From Candidatus Poseidoniaceae archaeon (GTDB lineage Archaea > Thermoplasmatota > Poseidoniia > Poseidoniales > Poseidoniaceae), in NCBI GenBank assembly GCA_023254445.1, contig JALRLN010000092.1, forward strand, positions 1-5,593: a DNA stretch of 5,593 nt, given 5' to 3'. Position 1 is the stretch's first letter; each line of letters begins with the position of its first letter. Positions 1-4,864 of this stretch are shown one piece after another. The notes beneath the pieces are model-generated. The model made no database searches and was not told the origin of the DNA. It worked only from the letters and a program-made list of their open reading frames with translations. The position numbers were made by a program, and so were the translations under genes.

Positions 1-409
1 CACCATGGGACAGGCTTGCGGAAATGGTGTCTGCGCCATCCTGTCCCGGGGCAAGGCACAACGGGGCGTTTCCGACGGTCTCGTCTTCGTCGTAGGTGAG
101 GGTGATGCGGAGCCCGATGACGTTGCCGCCGGCCGCCTCAATCTGAGCGCGCTCGGAATCGGAGTGCTGCGTGAAGGACCAGGTGTCCCCGTCCGCGATG
201 TATTCGCCGCCGTCCTCGAGCGTGATGGCCACGATCTCGCCGTTGATGACGTAGTCGCCCACGGCGGTGAGGCCGCCGGACTCAACGCCGTTCGCGGCGA
301 CCGCGAAGGCGGTGGGGAAGGCGATGGTGAAGAACAGGATCCCCACCACGAGGATTTGCGCGTCGCGCTCCGTTTTCACGCGCTCAACGAAGTCGCTCAC
401 CTTCGACAT
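1..409 (-). CDS. Membrane-anchored protein of unknown function (3' end beyond window)
   Basis: I do not recognise this gene. The reading frame opens at an ATG at 409 and stays open to base 1, giving 136 residues; the C-terminus lies outside the window. A short charged N-terminus (residues 1-17, containing VERVKTERD) precedes one hydrophobic segment at about residues 19-38 (ILVVGILFFTIAFPTAFAVA), which looks like a signal anchor or uncleaved signal peptide. The rest (residues 40-136) is acidic and rich in Gly, Asp, Glu and Thr, with alternating hydrophobic residues suggesting a beta-rich domain outside the cytoplasm. A purine-rich stretch (GAGGGAG) sits about 5 bases before the ATG and supports this start. 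It lies 49 bases downstream of the 168-residue gene on the same strand with no obvious promoter between, so the two may be co-transcribed. Membrane anchoring is fairly secure; the function is not known. Confidence 0.7.
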   Translation of the reverse strand, partial: MSKVSDFVERVKTERDAQILVVGILFFTIAFPTAFAVAANGVESGGLTAVGDYVINGEIVAITLEDGGEYIADGDTWSFTQHSDSERAQIEAAGGNVIGLRITLTYDEDETVGNAPLCLAPGQDGADTISASLSHG

Positions 410-458
410 GGGGCTCCCTCTGTTCGTCCCATGCAGCGCTGCCCTATCACCTTCGCGC

Positions 459-965
459 TCAGGATTCTTCCACAACGGGAGGCCAGGACCGAGCACTGGG
501 GCGCGGCCAACGTGAGCCCGTGGTGTCAAAACCAAGCGCGGCGAAGCGACGACGGGCACGCCGCCAGGTGGGGAGCAGGAACCCGACGTTGGAGCGTTCA
601 GCAAAGGTCCAACGCCACGGAATCCGGGGCAGGGCGTGAACCCAGGCGTGAAACAGATCGGCGCCGAGGCCGGATTCCACGCCTCCGGGCACCAACCAGC
701 TGACCATGTGCACCGCACCGGTGGTGCCACGCGTCTCGGACCAGGCCATGACGGTTGTTCCACGAAGCGGTCCGTCGAGCAGTTCGAGGCCCAACGTGCG
801 CGCGGACTGCGTCATCGGCATGATGATCGCGAAACGGTCCACCATCCGGGCGCCTTCTTCGCGCCGCATCGACCAGCCCGCCTCGGCCACCACCGTCCGC
901 AAGGCGCGAATCGCGTCGATGGGGCTCACGCTGACCTCGAGGTCGAGCGTGCGGGGGCGCACCAT
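459..965 (-). CDS. Conserved-looking hypothetical protein, 168 residues
   Basis: I do not recognise the family. The protein has no signal peptide or membrane segment and is probably cytoplasmic. Its first half (residues 1-95) alternates charged and hydrophobic stretches that suggest a compact alpha/beta domain, including DRFAIIMPM at 43-51 and a Trp-containing strand near residue 75. Residues 102-145 are rich in Trp and Arg (FHAWVHALPRIPWRWTF, then WRRARRR), and the last 20 residues are Pro/Ser-rich and probably disordered. Codon third positions are strongly G/C, as in the ribosomal genes nearby, which favours this frame over overlapping plus-strand frames. The start is the only ATG after an in-frame stop about 40 bases upstream; the Shine-Dalgarno match (CAGGG) is weak. 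It could be read through from the stalk operon or have its own weak promoter. Confidence 0.6.
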   Translation of the reverse strand: MVRPRTLDLEVSVSPIDAIRALRTVVAEAGWSMRREEGARMVDRFAIIMPMTQSARTLGLELLDGPLRGTTVMAWSETRGTTGAVHMVSWLVPGGVESGLGADLFHAWVHALPRIPWRWTFAERSNVGFLLPTWRRARRRFAALGFDTTGSRWPRPSARSWPPVVEES

Positions 966-1120
966 GCCCTGAGCGCCGGTGGCGCGGGCATGAAGGTGTC
1001 GCGTTCAGCGGACATCCGCGACCGGTGAACCGGTCGAGGTGGGGACCTTGCCGGCACGGACGTCGTCATCAAGGCTGACGCAGGATGGTCCGCGTCAGCA
1101 CGACGGAAGGTCGTGTCGGA
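966..1120 (-). other. Intergenic region with four perfect inverted repeats downstream of aL12
   Basis: No gene is seen here. Four perfect inverted repeats lie in 155 bases: 973-985 (5-base stem GCGCC, 3-base loop); 1019-1036 (7-base stem CGACCGG, 4-base loop); 1074-1099 (8-base stem GCTGACGC, with GGA/TCC pairing further up the stem); and 1099-1115 (6-base stem CACGAC, 5-base loop). The last two abut just after the aL12 stop codon. None is followed by a T-tract on the minus strand, so a classic intrinsic terminator is not evident. They may stabilise or define the 3' end of the stalk-operon mRNA. The hairpin nearest 965 lies just upstream of the next gene's start and could affect its translation. 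These roles are inferred. Confidence 0.45.
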
Positions 1121-1423
1121 TCAGCCGAAGAGCGAGCCGAGACCCTCGAAGCCACCCTCGTCCTCTTCTTCCTCTTCAGCCTCCTCAGCGGGGGCGTCAG
1201 CGGCAGCGGGCGCGGCGGCCGCGGCGGGCGCGGCGGCAGCGGGGGCAGCGACGGCCTGGGTCATCGCTTCAGCGATGTCGATGCCGCCGAGCGAGGCCAC
1301 AAGGGCCTTCACACGGGCAGCGTCGACGTCGACACCGGCCGCCTTCAAAACGGCGGTCACGGCATCGTCGTTGATGTCCTTCTCAGCAGCGTGCAGCATC
1401 ATGGCAGCGTAGACGTACTCCAT
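1121..1423 (-). CDS. rpl12: Large-subunit stalk protein aL12 (archaeal P1-type L12)
   Basis: This is the acidic stalk protein that binds uL10 as dimers and recruits translation factors such as EF1A and EF2 to the ribosome. Residues 1-58 form the archaeal helical dimerisation domain, opening with MEYVYAAMMLH, close to the typical family start MEYVYAA. An Ala/Pro hinge covers about residues 59-80. A Glu-rich run then leads to the factor-binding tail GFEGLGSLFG. The length of 100 residues is normal. I chose the ATG at 1423 over an in-frame GTG three codons upstream because a strong GAGGTGA Shine-Dalgarno lies at 1429-1435 and the GTG falls inside it; family alignment also starts here. It is the last gene of the stalk operon, 26 bases after uL10. 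Confidence 0.95.
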   Translation of the reverse strand: MEYVYAAMMLHAAEKDINDDAVTAVLKAAGVDVDAARVKALVASLGGIDIAEAMTQAVAAPAAAAPAAAAAPAAADAPAEEAEEEEEDEGGFEGLGSLFG

Positions 1424-1428
1424 TTCGT

Positions 1429-1435
1429 TCACCTC
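1429..1435 (-). promoter_or_regulatory. Shine-Dalgarno site setting the aL12 start
   Basis: On the minus strand GAGGTGA lies 5 bases before the ATG at 1423. An in-frame GTG at 1430-1432 lies within this motif and so is unlikely to be the true start. Confidence 0.8.
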
Positions 1436-1449
1436 ATTCCTTTGGTTGT

Positions 1450-2469
1450 TCAGCCGAACAGGTCTCCAAGGCCGCCGAAGCCGGCCTCTTCTTCCTCTTC
1501 CTCTTCTTCTTCTTCCGCCTCGGCAGGGGCGGCGTCAGCGCTCTCGGCAACGGTCGCGGCTGCGGCAGCGGCGTCAGCCGCCGCTCCCAGCATGGCCGCG
1601 AGCTCGTCATCGAGCGCGGAGGAATCCAACGAGCCAGCGACGCCGATGGCGGCGCGCTGGGCACGGGCGAGCAGATGGGGCATGGTCGTCGCGGACAGGT
1701 GCGCGACCTCCAACGCCACGGCCAGGGCTTCCGAGGAAGCCTTTGCCAGCAGGACCGGGGTGGTCTGCGGCGTGAACCAGCCGATGTTGCAGGCAACGTT
1801 GAACGCACCAGCAGCGAATCCGATCAAGTCCGACTCGAACGCCGTGTAGTCGATGTCGAGCACGTCGGGCCGGAAAATGACCCCGTCCTCAAGCGTCCCG
1901 ATCAGGCGCAGGCCGGTGACGATGGGGTTGATGCCAATCTTGCTGAGCATCATACCAAGGTCGCCTTCGAACACTTCGCCTTCTTCGAGCACGACGGTGC
2001 GCTTCTGGATGTGGACGCTGCCGCCCATGATCTTCGCGGGGATGCCCACGGAGTTGAGTTCACCAACAATGGGGCCGGGCCCCATGCCCGTGTCCATCTT
2101 CTCCACCACAATTTGGTGAGGGGCGACGTCGCCGGGCTTCGCAGCGCGACCGGCCTCGGTCGCCTTGAGATCCTTGAACATCTGGAAGGAGTCGATGCCG
2201 TCGCTGGCGACGAGGGCGGGCTGCACCGCGCCTTCGAAGAGTTGCTCGAGGCTGTCGAGGTCGTACCCGACCTTCTCCCATGCGAGGCGCATCAGGCGCT
2301 TCTTGGCGACGCGGATGTCCATGCTGTCTCGGAGCGTGGCGCGCATACCGATCATCGAACCGGCGGGAACGCCGTGGATGTCGATGACCGCGATGGTCTT
2401 GCCCGAGGTGAGCAACGATTCGAGGTCCGCGACGGTGTCGCGCTTCCAGGACATGACCTTGGGGATCAT
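1450..2469 (-). CDS. rpl10: Large-subunit stalk base protein uL10 (archaeal P0-type)
   Basis: uL10 anchors the stalk: its N-terminal domain binds 23S rRNA at the GTPase-associated centre next to uL11, and its C-terminal helices carry aL12 dimers. The rRNA-binding domain spans about residues 1-105 and opens with the family-typical SWKRDTVADL. The archaeal/eukaryotic insertion domain lies at about 110-185 (MGPGPIVGELNSVGIPAKI). The fold resumes to about 230, followed by helical L12-binding segments at about 235-300. An Ala-rich hinge, ten consecutive Glu residues (319-328) and the tail GFGGLGDLFG finish the protein. That tail nearly matches the aL12 tail, as in other archaea. The length of 339 residues is normal for P0-type uL10. 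The start codon overlaps the uL1 stop (ATGA) and has GGAGGTG upstream inside uL1, indicating translational coupling. Confidence 0.96.
   Translation of the reverse strand: MIPKVMSWKRDTVADLESLLTSGKTIAVIDIHGVPAGSMIGMRATLRDSMDIRVAKKRLMRLAWEKVGYDLDSLEQLFEGAVQPALVASDGIDSFQMFKDLKATEAGRAAKPGDVAPHQIVVEKMDTGMGPGPIVGELNSVGIPAKIMGGSVHIQKRTVVLEEGEVFEGDLGMMLSKIGINPIVTGLRLIGTLEDGVIFRPDVLDIDYTAFESDLIGFAAGAFNVACNIGWFTPQTTPVLLAKASSEALAVALEVAHLSATTMPHLLARAQRAAIGVAGSLDSSALDDELAAMLGAAADAAAAAATVAESADAAPAEAEEEEEEEEEEAGFGGLGDLFG
1486..1515 (+). repeat. CTC/TTC triplet run encoding the uL10 poly-Glu tract
   Basis: Ten consecutive CTC or TTC triplets read as GAG/GAA on the minus strand and encode residues 319-328 of uL10. 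It is a low-complexity coding repeat and a likely site for length variation between strains. Confidence 0.75.
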
Positions 2470-3110
2470 GCGAGCACCTCCACCTTGACGGACGGGCCCA
2501 TCGTGGTCTTGACGTAGAGCGAGCGGATGTTGTTCGGACCACGCTCAAGCCGGGTCAGGACACGGTTGTAGACCTCCATCGCGTTGGCGACGAGCTCGTC
2601 GATGGACTGCGACGCGGTACCGATGGTGGCGTGGAAGGTCATCTTGTCACCGGACTTCACCACAACGGTGGTGCGGAGACCCGCGGCGATGGCGGCGGGG
2701 TCAACGACGGGGGGCACGGGGCGAGGCATCTTGCCGCGGGGACCGAGGATGACACCAAGCCAGCGGCCGACGAGGCCCATGTGGGGAACTTCGGAGAGGA
2801 AGAAATCGTAACGGTTCGCGACCTTCTTGCCCATGCCCTTGTTGGTGCCCATCTCTTCGATTTGCTCGGGAGGGAACACGTCGATGCCACCGGCCTTGGC
2901 CTTCTCAGCGGCCTCGCCCGAGGCGAACATCGCCACGCGGATGTCGCGGCCCCGACCGGACGGAAGACGGATTTCTTCCTTGATCCGGTTGTTTGGGTTC
3001 TTCAGGTCCACGTCCTTGATGGTGAACGCGAACTCGAGGGACTCGACGAACTTGCGCTCAGGCGCGTTCGTGACGGCTTCCTGGATGGCGGCGGTGAATT
3101 GTTCCTGCAT
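2466..3110 (-). CDS. rpl1: Large-subunit ribosomal protein uL1
   Basis: uL1 forms the L1 stalk, binding 23S rRNA near the E site and helping release of deacylated tRNA. In several bacteria and methanogens it also represses its own operon by binding mRNA. The protein is full length at 214 residues. Domain I is made of the N- and C-terminal parts, including FTIKDVDLKNPNNRIKEE near 29-46, LPSGRGRDIRVA at 49-60 and the C-terminal TTMGPSVKV. Domain II lies at about residues 70-155 and contains the family signature LGPRGKMPRP at 122-131. The start at 3110 matches the usual archaeal N-terminus and has a GGTGAGG Shine-Dalgarno a few bases upstream. It follows uL11 by 58 bases and overlaps uL10 by four bases. 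Confidence 0.96.
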   Translation of the reverse strand: MQEQFTAAIQEAVTNAPERKFVESLEFAFTIKDVDLKNPNNRIKEEIRLPSGRGRDIRVAMFASGEAAEKAKAGGIDVFPPEQIEEMGTNKGMGKKVANRYDFFLSEVPHMGLVGRWLGVILGPRGKMPRPVPPVVDPAAIAAGLRTTVVVKSGDKMTFHATIGTASQSIDELVANAMEVYNRVLTRLERGPNNIRSLYVKTTMGPSVKVEVLA

Positions 3111-3133
3111 TTTTCCTCACCCCTGCGGTCCGC

Positions 3134-3147
3134 GAGGCCGAAGCCTC
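3134..3147 (-). promoter_or_regulatory. UUCG-tetraloop hairpin in the uL11-uL1 gap
   Basis: In the 58-base gap before uL1 the minus-strand RNA would form a 5-base-pair stem (GAGGC/GCCUC) closed by the very stable C(UUCG)G tetraloop. No T-tract follows, so it is not an obvious terminator. It might affect mRNA processing or serve in control of uL1 translation, but nothing in it specifically identifies an L1-binding motif. The stem is seen; the role is inferred. Confidence 0.4.
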
Positions 3148-3168
3148 TCCCGCAACTCGTGAATGTCG

Positions 3169-3444
3169 TCAATTGAATCGGTCGTCCCACTCCCCATCGT
3201 CGATGATCTTGAGGGCGTCCTTTGCCCAGTGCCCGTCGATCTTGACGCGCATGGCAACGCAGGTGCCGATGACTTCCCGGGTGCGTGCCTTGAGGTCAGC
3301 GCCGGTCAGGGACGCCTCCTTCTCCTTGGCGACGCCGATGGCCTTCTCCAAAGGAAGGTCCTCGGTGGCGGCGTCGAGCGAGCCGTTGCACTTCTGAACA
3401 CCGAGCGCCTTCTTGACGAGTTCGGCGGTCCAGGGCTTGGGCAT
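3169..3444 (-). CDS. rpl11: uL11 consisting of the C-terminal rRNA-binding domain only
   Basis: uL11 normally has two domains: an N-terminal domain that contacts translation factors and the stalk, and a C-terminal domain that binds helices 43-44 of 23S rRNA. Only the latter is here. Residues 2-22 (ending in ELVKKALGVQKCNGS) match the linker and first helix that in other archaea follow PPTxALIKK. LTGADLKARTREVIGTCVAMRVKIDG at 46-71 is the conserved core, and the tail AKDALKIIDDGEWDDRF is typically archaeal. The protein is 91 residues against roughly 140-165 for the family. The N-terminal signature (Gly/Pro-rich GPPLGPxLG) is absent from all three minus-strand frames of the 128 bases upstream. 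This start is well supported: GGAGGAG lies at 3451-3457, six bases before the ATG, with a TATA box further up. It is the first gene of the stalk operon. A functional short protein is more likely than a pseudogene. Confidence 0.88.
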   Translation of the reverse strand: MPKPWTAELVKKALGVQKCNGSLDAATEDLPLEKAIGVAKEKEASLTGADLKARTREVIGTCVAMRVKIDGHWAKDALKIIDDGEWDDRFN

Positions 3445-3450
3445 GATGCT

Positions 3451-3457
3451 CTCCTCC
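3451..3457 (-). promoter_or_regulatory. Shine-Dalgarno site for the short uL11
   Basis: GGAGGAG on the minus strand lies 6 bases before the ATG at 3444. It supports initiation exactly where the C-terminal domain begins and argues against a lost upstream start. Confidence 0.8.
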
Positions 3458-3490
3458 GTTGCACTGCGTGCAGGTCGCCGACTTGCCTCG

Positions 3491-3499
3491 TGTATATAA
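3491..3499 (-). promoter_or_regulatory. TATA-box promoter of the uL11-uL1-uL10-aL12 operon
   Basis: The minus strand reads TTATATACA in otherwise GC-rich DNA, a good match to an archaeal TATA box. With the usual spacing of about 25 bases, transcription would start near 3470 and give a leader of about 25 bases containing the uL11 Shine-Dalgarno. The upstream B-recognition element is not clear. The site lies between spt5 and the ribosomal genes, so the stalk operon can be transcribed separately from secE-spt5. Confidence 0.7.
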
Positions 3500-3525
3500 T
3501 GCCGATGGCAGGGATTTTGGGGCTC

Positions 3526-3550
3526 AAAACGGTAGAAAAAAGCCGTTCAG
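3526..3550 (-). terminator. T-rich terminator-like region after spt5
   Basis: About 30 bases past the spt5 stop, the minus strand has six consecutive T (3536-3541) and then four T (3526-3529). Short T-runs are enough to terminate archaeal RNA polymerase. A weak AACGG/CCGTT inverted repeat flanks the first run. Lying just before the TATA box, it probably separates secE-spt5 transcripts from the stalk operon, perhaps only partly. Confidence 0.5.
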
Positions 3551-3572
3551 TCCCTCGATTCCCTCCCAAGCC

Positions 3573-4490
3573 TCACTCGTTCACGCGCTCGAGCACGCGG
3601 ACGTGGTCTCCACGCATGCTGAGGGTCATTGGGATGACCTGCTCGTAGAGTTCCATGGTGACCTCTTCCTTGGCATCGGCCACGTCGGTGATCCGGGCCT
3701 TTTCGCCCTTGAACGCGCCCGTGACGATCTCGACGATGCACCCCACTTCGATGCCGCTGGTGACGGCCTTGGGCTCGAGGTAGGGAAGGATGTTCTCAAG
3801 CGGTGCTTCCCCGGGGAGCACGGACTTGGCGTTCTTCAACGGCGTGAGGTTGAGGCCCCGTCGCGACTGCGGATCACGGCCTCCGGCACGTCCGATGAGC
3901 TTCTCGACGTGGTGCTTGGCGCTGGCCTCGACGAACACGTACCCACGCATGTTGGGTGGGTGGACAATCGAGAGGATTTCGTCCTGGAGTTCGCGGAGGC
4001 TGCCGCTGCCGTGCAGGCGAGCGTGCATCTCGGTGGCCAAGCGCTGCTCAGAGCCAATGGCGGACTTCACGATGTAGAGGAAGGAGCCGACCGAGCCATA
4101 CATCTCGCGGAACAGCGTGTCTGCGCCTTCCATGTCGAGGTTGGCGAAGATGCAGTCGTAGTCCTGCATGTTCCCCGGGTCGATCCACTCCGCAGCGTCG
4201 TACACACCGGTGGGGTTCACGTCGTCCGACGCCGTCACCACAAGGTAGGGCACGACGTCGACCAGGCTCCGGCCCATGTCGATGCCACGGTCCGGCCCCT
4301 CGGCCTGCAGGGAGAGGTCCTCCATCGACAGGCCGGTGACGTCGGCCACGCGGGCCAAGACGTCTTCCGGTCCAGCGCCGTGGCCGTACACACCGTCCCA
4401 GAGGCCCGGGAAGTTCGTGTCGGACTTGTTTCGGCGGAGCAGCAAGAGCTTCTCTTCGTGACGTACGTATGCGATGAAATCGGTCTGCAT
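3573..4490 (-). CDS. spt5: Transcription elongation factor Spt5 with an N-terminal degenerate Nudix-fold domain
   Basis: Spt5 (the NusG homologue) binds the RNA polymerase clamp, usually with Spt4, and keeps elongation processive; it can also link polymerase to the ribosome. The C-terminal half is normal: NGN domain at about residues 136-240 (FLYIVKSAIGSEQRLATEM, later MRGYVFVEA), then a KOW domain at about 247-300 (GCIVEIVTGAFKGEKARITDV). Residues 1-115 are extra and resemble a Nudix fold: LLLLRRNKSDTNFPGLWDGVYGH at 15-37, a helix ending in VTGL (51-54), VVPYLVV, and EWIDPGNMQDYD near 101-112. The Nudix box catalytic glutamates (REUXEE) are replaced, leaving AxRVADVTGL with one acid (Asp50), so hydrolysis is doubtful. 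Total length is 305 residues against about 150 for archaeal Spt5. An AGGTGAG Shine-Dalgarno just before 4490 supports the long start. secE ends 9 bases upstream, so the two are probably coupled. Confidence 0.92.
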   Translation of the reverse strand: MQTDFIAYVRHEEKLLLLRRNKSDTNFPGLWDGVYGHGAGPEDVLARVADVTGLSMEDLSLQAEGPDRGIDMGRSLVDVVPYLVVTASDDVNPTGVYDAAEWIDPGNMQDYDCIFANLDMEGADTLFREMYGSVGSFLYIVKSAIGSEQRLATEMHARLHGSGSLRELQDEILSIVHPPNMRGYVFVEASAKHHVEKLIGRAGGRDPQSRRGLNLTPLKNAKSVLPGEAPLENILPYLEPKAVTSGIEVGCIVEIVTGAFKGEKARITDVADAKEEVTMELYEQVIPMTLSMRGDHVRVLERVNE

Positions 4491-4499
4491 GGTCTCACC

Positions 4500-4772
4500 T
4501 CAGGGGAGCGGAATGTCGAACACGTCGTGGATCAGCCACGGCAGGGTGTTGTCCATCAGGAGGAGGATGAGGAACCCAATCGCACCGAGCACGAAGAGGC
4601 CAATGCCGCACACGATGGAGGTGCGACGGAATTCTTCGGGGCTCGGCTTGCGCGCCATGCGGATGATGCGCGCCCAGGACCCCTTCGTCACGTTGCGACG
4701 AACCCAGGACTCGATGGCGTCCTGTCGGTCTTGGACGCTCTGCTCAAAGGAAGACGATGACTCGGTGGACAT
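4500..4772 (-). CDS. secE: Preprotein translocase subunit SecE (Sec61 gamma)
   Basis: SecE clamps the two halves of the SecY channel in the cytoplasmic membrane and is essential for protein export. The 90-residue protein has a polar Ser/Glu-rich N-terminus (1-25), an amphipathic helix at about 28-42 (KGSWARIIRMARKPSPEEF, the conserved Sec61-gamma region), and one membrane segment at about 53-73 (IVCGIGLFVLGAIGFLILLLM). A short outside tail ending in IPLP follows. It is somewhat longer at the N-terminus than many archaeal homologues of about 60 residues. The ATG at 4772 has a GAGGT Shine-Dalgarno 6 bases upstream. The gene heads the secE-spt5 pair, an arrangement common in archaea and parallel to secE-nusG in bacteria, and is divergent from dnaJ. 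Confidence 0.9.
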   Translation of the reverse strand: MSTESSSSFEQSVQDRQDAIESWVRRNVTKGSWARIIRMARKPSPEEFRRTSIVCGIGLFVLGAIGFLILLLMDNTLPWLIHDVFDIPLP

Positions 4773-4864
4773 GGTATAACCTCAGCCTGCCGAGCGACCT
4801 GCCCTCCCATTAAGAACGCATCGGCGCAGGAGAACGTGGTCTCGCGAGCCTTCTTGAGGCCCGG
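4773..4864. promoter_or_regulatory. Divergent promoter region between secE and dnaJ
   Basis: These 92 bases must carry promoters for both directions. The only A/T-rich core is TTAA at 4810-4813 (CCATTAAGAACG on plus, TTCTTAATGG on minus). It could act as a weak TATA element for both genes, with predicted starts near 4786 for secE and near 4838 for dnaJ. The match to an archaeal TATA box is poor, so the call is tentative. An 8-base palindrome (CTCGCGAG, 4841-4848) lies near the dnaJ start. Confidence 0.3.

Noticed and set aside
5..703. 232-residue open frame on the plus strand
   Set aside because: It lies opposite two minus-strand genes with better coding character (a membrane segment, a Shine-Dalgarno site, G/C third positions). 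Its product is low-complexity and Arg/Gly/Glu-rich, typical of an antisense frame in GC-rich DNA.
1019..1036. GGTTCACC on the minus strand resembling a tRNA T-arm
   Set aside because: The stretch is a perfect 7-base palindromic stem with a 4-base loop, not a 5-base stem with a 7-base loop. No acceptor, D or anticodon arms fit around it.
1085..2517. Long plus-strand frames opposite aL12 and uL10, with poly-Ser and poly-Ala runs
   Set aside because: The homopolymer runs are the antisense reading of the Glu- and Ala-rich hinges and tails of the stalk proteins.
3445..3572. Possible frameshifted N-terminal domain of uL11
   Set aside because: No minus-strand frame in this gap shows the Gly/Pro-rich uL11 N-terminal signature, and 128 bases are too few to encode the roughly 70-residue domain. 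The gap instead has T-runs, a TATA box and a Shine-Dalgarno.
3459..4760. 433-residue open frame on the plus strand opposite spt5 and secE
   Set aside because: It is the longest frame in the window but is antisense to two clearly recognised genes. It is rich in His, Val, Asp and Arg with no recognisable domain, as expected for a mirror frame.
4774..4779. TTATAC on the minus strand just before secE as a TATA box
   Set aside because: It lies only a few bases before the secE ATG, between the Shine-Dalgarno and the start codon, too close to act as the promoter of that gene.
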